A stretch of 64,000 nt of DNA from Triglochin maritima (taxonomy: Eukaryota; Streptophyta; Magnoliopsida; Alismatales; Juncaginaceae): the NCBI GenBank assembly GCA_963682175.1, contig OY821787.1, forward strand, positions 22,112,501 through 22,176,500, read 5' to 3'. The notes beneath the pieces are model-generated. The model was not told the DNA's origin. It ran no database searches and was given only the letters and a program-made list of their open reading frames with translations. Positions 59,800 to 64,000 of the stretch are shown here, piece after piece. Position 1 is the stretch's first letter, and every line of letters starts with the position of its first letter. Both the position numbers and the translations under genes were made by a program.

Positions 59800-60330
59800 A
59801 CCCTAGCTGACTGACGTGTGTCCGAGAGACATGGTAAGGGAGTGGGATATCACATCGGCCAATACGCCGACGTGGTATGTTGGACAACCACATCAGTATT
59901 TACCAATAACACAAACATGGTGTTTACAACATACTATGTTGGCCACACCCAGACGACTGACGCAAATGTCCTATTATTAAATCAAGAAATTCTGAAAAAA
60001 AATCAAATAATAGGACATACCACGTCAAGTTGTTGGCAAGTAACCGAGATGGTCTGTCAACACACCACGCTAGTTGAAATGGAAGGTCGACGTGGTCTGA
60101 CCTATTATTAAAAAAAGAATTTTGGAAAAAAATCAAATAATAGAATATACCATGTCGGTTAGTTGGCAAACAACAATGACGTGGTATGTCCTTTCTTGAA
60201 TTTTTTTGTGAAATTTCATGTCGGTTTCAACGAAATACCCGACATGTTGTCTTTTCTTGAATTTTTATTGTGAAATTCCACAACGGTTTCTACGAAATAA
60301 CCAATGAGTTATGTCCTTAAAAGAATTTTA
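59800..60330. repeat. Cluster of inverted and direct repeats around GACGTGGTATGTCC
   Basis: GGACATACCACGTC (about 60012) pairs with GACGTGGTATGTCC (about 60178). GTCCTATTATT pairs with AATAATAGGAC (about 59968 and 60004). A ~62-bp unit with TTTCTTGAATTTTT repeats at about 60192 and 60253. The ACGTGGTATGT word recurs near 59870. No transposase or target duplication is evident; a fold-back element is possible. Confidence 0.55.
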
Positions 60331-61257
60331 ATGTTTAATTACGATTTTATTTTAAATTTCACATAAAAATACCAGCATTTAAAAATAGAAATGCACCACA
60401 TAAAATTCCCTACAATTGAAATATGCATACACCACAACATTATGATCATATTAATGTGATTGTATTCTACCCAATTTATATTCCAAAAATATCATATATA
60501 TATATATATATATCACTTTACACTAGGATCCAATAAAATGTCGCACACACACACATATCTCACTTTACCTATTACACATAATGTAAAAAATTATAATATG
60601 TACATTCAACAGAAACAAACGTACACTAACAAAATAATTGAAGTTGTAAGGTTGTTCAGATGAAGGTAGTGTTGTAAACTATCTTTGTGGTGTAAACTAT
60701 TTTGGTGTTGTACACTATGTTTGTGTTGGAAACTATATTCCTTCAATTCAGCTACCTTTGAATATGAATTGTCTTTAAACTATGTTGTTGTTGTACGTAC
60801 ACTATGCATGTAATACCAGAATTCTCAGTTAGTAGGCTGCATGTGGCGTGATTAGTAGCATATCATACATTGTATCCATTCTATATATCCTTTATTATAC
60901 TCCATATATGTGCTACTCGAGTGTCTGTTTGATGTCTTTCAGGGTTTAGACAATAAAGAAGAGAAAATGACGTAAACACAAGAAGAATGGACTGATTTGG
61001 AAGGTTTTTGAACCAGTTTGTAATGCCCAAGGATTGGACTGAAAATGCGGAGGTACCCAAGTGAAAACCCGGAGGGACCAAAGCGTAAAGACATACATTG
61101 TGTCACAAAAATCCATAATGTGAGGAGTAAATGAACAATTAAAATCAAATTGGCTTGATAAAATGGACCAGGGCTCAACCCCACGTGCAAAAAAGCAATA
61201 TTAACTCTCTCCAAAAATTTCAGACCGATCAAAGCAACCGGATCCGACAGTAGTGAT
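60331..61257. other. AT-rich spacer with microsatellites
   Basis: It contains (TA)n near 60493-60512, (CA)n near 60543-60556 and a degenerate TGTAAACTAT / GTGTTGTACACTAT tandem at about 60670-60735. The stretch 61030-61250 reads like a retroelement non-coding region, but no gene is visible. Confidence 0.5.
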
Positions 61258-62789
61258 TGATCTCGTTTTATATTTAACCGCAAGTGCACGGCCGCGTTGA
61301 AGCGGTGGCAAATACGGGTCGTCCACTGGGAGGTGTGTCGACACTTGGTTTGTGCGAAGGCGAGAGGTAAAGAAAGGGAAGAAAGGTTGGTTACACTAAA
61401 CTACACTAAAACGCAAATGGAAATGGAAGAAAAGCAAGAAAACTAAACCCCAAAGGGGGTAGAGAAATAATGTGAACATAAAGAAGTGTGTGTGTGTTCA
61501 TTAAGCTCCTCACAACATGTAGTGCATGAAATCATAAAACTACATCCAACTTTGCCTCTACATGAATTAAGATAAGACTACATCATTAAAACATATAAGA
61601 CAATGATTGGAATGAAGCTACATGAACTCAAGTATAAAGACTAGACCCTACTATGCCTCCACATGAATTAAGATGACTACATCATTAAAACATACAAGAC
61701 ATTAGCTAAGGAAAAGGCAACAAGAGTACATACACTACAAATTGTGTTTCCAACATTAACTTCATCCATATCCTAACCTTATCATTCCCCATAAAATAGG
61801 TCCACTAATCAAAGCATAAGCAAAGCTTCATTCAAGAGCATTAGCATATCAAAGATAAGAGTGGAGACCCATTAGATGATTATGGAAATCATATAAAGCT
61901 CAAGGGATAAAAAATAACACACACTTAATACACTACATGATTATATCACATATTTCTCCACCCCCCAAATGGGGATGGAACTACTCACTACTCATTACAC
62001 TAACTCTATTAACAGAAGCAAGCATAATACTGAAATGAAACTATACTAATCAAGCAAGAAACATTAAAGAAGCATAAAACAAAACAAGCATCAAAGCAAA
62101 AACATTAAAGGAATTAAACTAAGCAAGAATTAACAAACTAATGAAAACTTTTATTATGAACTCACTCAGATTACAAGCAGCCCTTCCTCCACTAGAGTTT
62201 TGCTTCAAGGCTTCACTCTTAGTAGGGAAGGAGGCCACCAAGAGAGAGATGGATACAATGGGAGGTGAAGAGTTCTATTTATAAGAATGGAAAAAGCTAA
62301 TCCGGGACAATCCCCCGATGTGGGACTAAACCAATACCAAAAATAGCCTAAACGAACACTAATACAAGTCCAGGAGAAGTTGGGGTGGATCTTGCATGAT
62401 CCAGACCGCCAATTGGCGGCCTATAAAGCCCAGATCCGTCTGGGTCTTCTGGTGGGCTTTCCTTGGTGTGTTTCTTGGTCTTGGATGCATCTAACTTGTT
62501 TAGTGGAGCTCCGACCCGAATCGAATTGACAAAATACTCCTCATGATGGTGTGGAGTTTCCTGTTTTGCTCTTAGGTCCTTCTGTCTTACGATCAGGTCC
62601 TTCTCCCTTGCATCTTGGTCCCCAGGTCTCACAAATAGGTCCTTTTTCCTGCTTTTGGGTCCTTTCATGGCTCTTCTCTTCAAACCTCTTTATTTCTGAA
62701 AACTAAACATAAAACTCGTCACGTAGCATTGCTTAGGTGTAAGATAATGGATATAAGGTACAAATATAAGCATGAAATGATGTCAATCA
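61258..62789 (-). repeat. 3' LTR of Athila-like element P
   Basis: This 1532-bp LTR starts TGATCTCG and ends TGTCAATCA, with a head like the A LTR (TTTTAT.TT.ACCGCAAGTGCA). A minus-strand TATAAATA lies at about 62277-62284. The purine tract (minus GGTGTGGGGGTATT) follows at 62790-62803, identical to that of A. Confidence 0.8.
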
Positions 62790-64000
62790 AATACCCCCAC
62801 ACCTAAGTTTTTGCTAGTCTCGAGCAAAACAAAGAAAGGAAAAAGCATACGAAAAACAAGAAATCCTAACTCACTTTCGTAGGAATCACGGTTGCACTTA
62901 GCACGTGCAACAAGCCGTTAAACCTCCTTGTTGCCAAGGAGGAGGAGTGTTGTCTCCTGAGGGTTTTCAGCGGATATACCCACAAAATCCGAACAAGATG
63001 CATTAATCAATCTAGCTACACGACTCGTTGGACTTATTTTGTCGATCATGGAATGCGGTAATACTACGGGTCGACTCTATATATGTAATCAGTCCACACA
63101 CCTAGCCTAATGAGTTATTCGTGAGAGTTAACTAAGGAATTAAGTGAAAGACATGGGCACCCTTAACTTCTGAATGTGATACAACGTGTAAAGTCCATTT
63201 TGGTTCTTATTTGACTCTTCTTTTCTTTTCTTTTCTTTTCTTTTCTTTTTTCTTTCTTTTTTTTTCTTTCTTTTTTATTTCTTTTTCTTTGGAGCATTTA
63301 TTGGTTGGTGTTTGATTCTCCCAGGGTCAGGTTTCGTGCATCATTGCCTATGAGGACTTACACTATCACGTACACCTTCCCCCAAATCTCCACATAGGGC
63401 GATCCCTACCACCCGTGTAACGGGAGTTCGGTCGGTGCATCCCAAGTCAGATGACTCGAAAGCACCACGCACAAAGTCCCCTCAGACCTACTTTCCCGAG
63501 TGATAGGAGCCGTGCGAGAAGAGAGAACACCACTTATTTATTTATCTACATGGGAACCAAAACCCCTACACTTAAGTTTCACAAAAAGATATTAAGGGCC
63601 CTTGACTACGACAAACTTCCTTATACTAACAGACACGAATTATTTGACTCGCTAGGTTCAGAGTGGACTTCTTTAAATGTTTGAGCACTGAAACCCTATG
63701 ATTACACGCCCCCTGAGGGAAAACCAGGGTGCATCCTAACGACTCGACAAGACCTAAAGCCAGTAAACTAGAAATCCTAATGCATCAAGTTCAAGACAAT
63801 TTTGGGAGCTTTCTTTTTACTTTGCCTCTCAATGGTTCTGCACATGCTAAACACACACAAAACCCACAAAACATTTTCTTTCGCAAACACATGAAGATTT
63901 TGAAAGAAATGTGAAAATTTTAAAGCACTAGGCAAGCAAAAGAAGACAAGTCACCCAAGGATCATGGCCAGCAGATATATCAATGTTAAATGCGGCACAC
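62790..64000 (-). mobile_element. 3' interior of element P, running off the window
   Basis: It is non-coding. It holds the structured block (62867-62958), a long CTTTT-type pyrimidine tract (about 63220-63290) and the region shared with fragment N (63110-64000). Gag and pol, if present, lie beyond the window. Confidence 0.75.
62867..62958 (-). other. Conserved structured block upstream of the P PPT
   Basis: Positions 62867-62900 equal 23652-23685 over 34 nt. Hairpins are 62891-62911 (GTTGCAC / GTGCAAC), 62923-62942 (CCTCCTTG / CAAGGAGG) and 62943-62958 (AGGAG / CTCCT). Spacing and loop lengths match those of A. Confidence 0.6.

Overview
The window is plant nuclear DNA made almost entirely of nested LTR retrotransposons. 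I find no intact host gene, rRNA, tRNA or CRISPR array. The evidence is Ty1/copia and Ty3/gypsy gag, protease, integrase and reverse transcriptase remnants typical of angiosperms, primer-binding sites matching plant tRNA-iMet and tRNA-Asp, TG..CA LTRs with 5-bp target duplications, and Tourist-like and hAT-like small elements. The species cannot be fixed from the sequence.

Layout. 67-10221: a minus-strand gypsy element with 2.4-kb LTRs and a 1.3-kb gag-only interior, in tandem as LTR-gag-LTR-gag-LTR-(truncated gag). It fits the non-autonomous TR-GAG class. 10668-11116: Tourist-like MITE. 11529-17847: decayed copia element (C1), split by a solo LTR (14779-16161, TSD CAAAC). About 19.9-44.1 kb: a minus-strand Sirevirus-like copia element (S) with an env-like ORF. 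It is broken by an Athila-like gypsy element (A, 22472-29768, TSD ATACC), a solo S-family LTR (32104-33605), a copia element with an inverted interior (K, 34691-40846, TSD TCTCC) and a gypsy solo LTR (G, 41052-42902, TSD AAAGT). 44.2-45.2 kb: MULE-like remnant. 45637-46270: hAT-like element (8-bp TSD). 47164-55157: a young, nearly intact copia element (M). 56.0-58.7 kb: a gypsy fragment (N) holding a K-family solo LTR (56604-58320, TSD ATACT). 58.7-61.2 kb: unassigned, repeat-rich. 61258-64000: 3' LTR and 3' interior of another Athila-like element (P), running off the window.

Three signals stand out. First, the palindrome CGGTCGACCG is clustered in LTRs of unrelated families, both copia (S, K) and gypsy (TR-GAG, G), and also lies ahead of a TATA box and the env-like ORF. 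Second, A and P, whose LTRs have diverged, share a 34-nt identical block followed by hairpins with paired compensatory changes, just upstream of the polypurine tract. Third, K keeps plus-oriented outer LTR ends and a perfect TSD while its gag-pol lies on the minus strand, which implies an inversion after insertion.

The coding regions form no host pathway. They are parts of element life cycles (gag particle, protease, integrase, RT-RNase H), nearly all disabled by stops, frameshifts or active-site changes. M is closest to coding capacity, with one frameshift and one nonsense codon. All family calls come from reading motifs by eye, without database searches.
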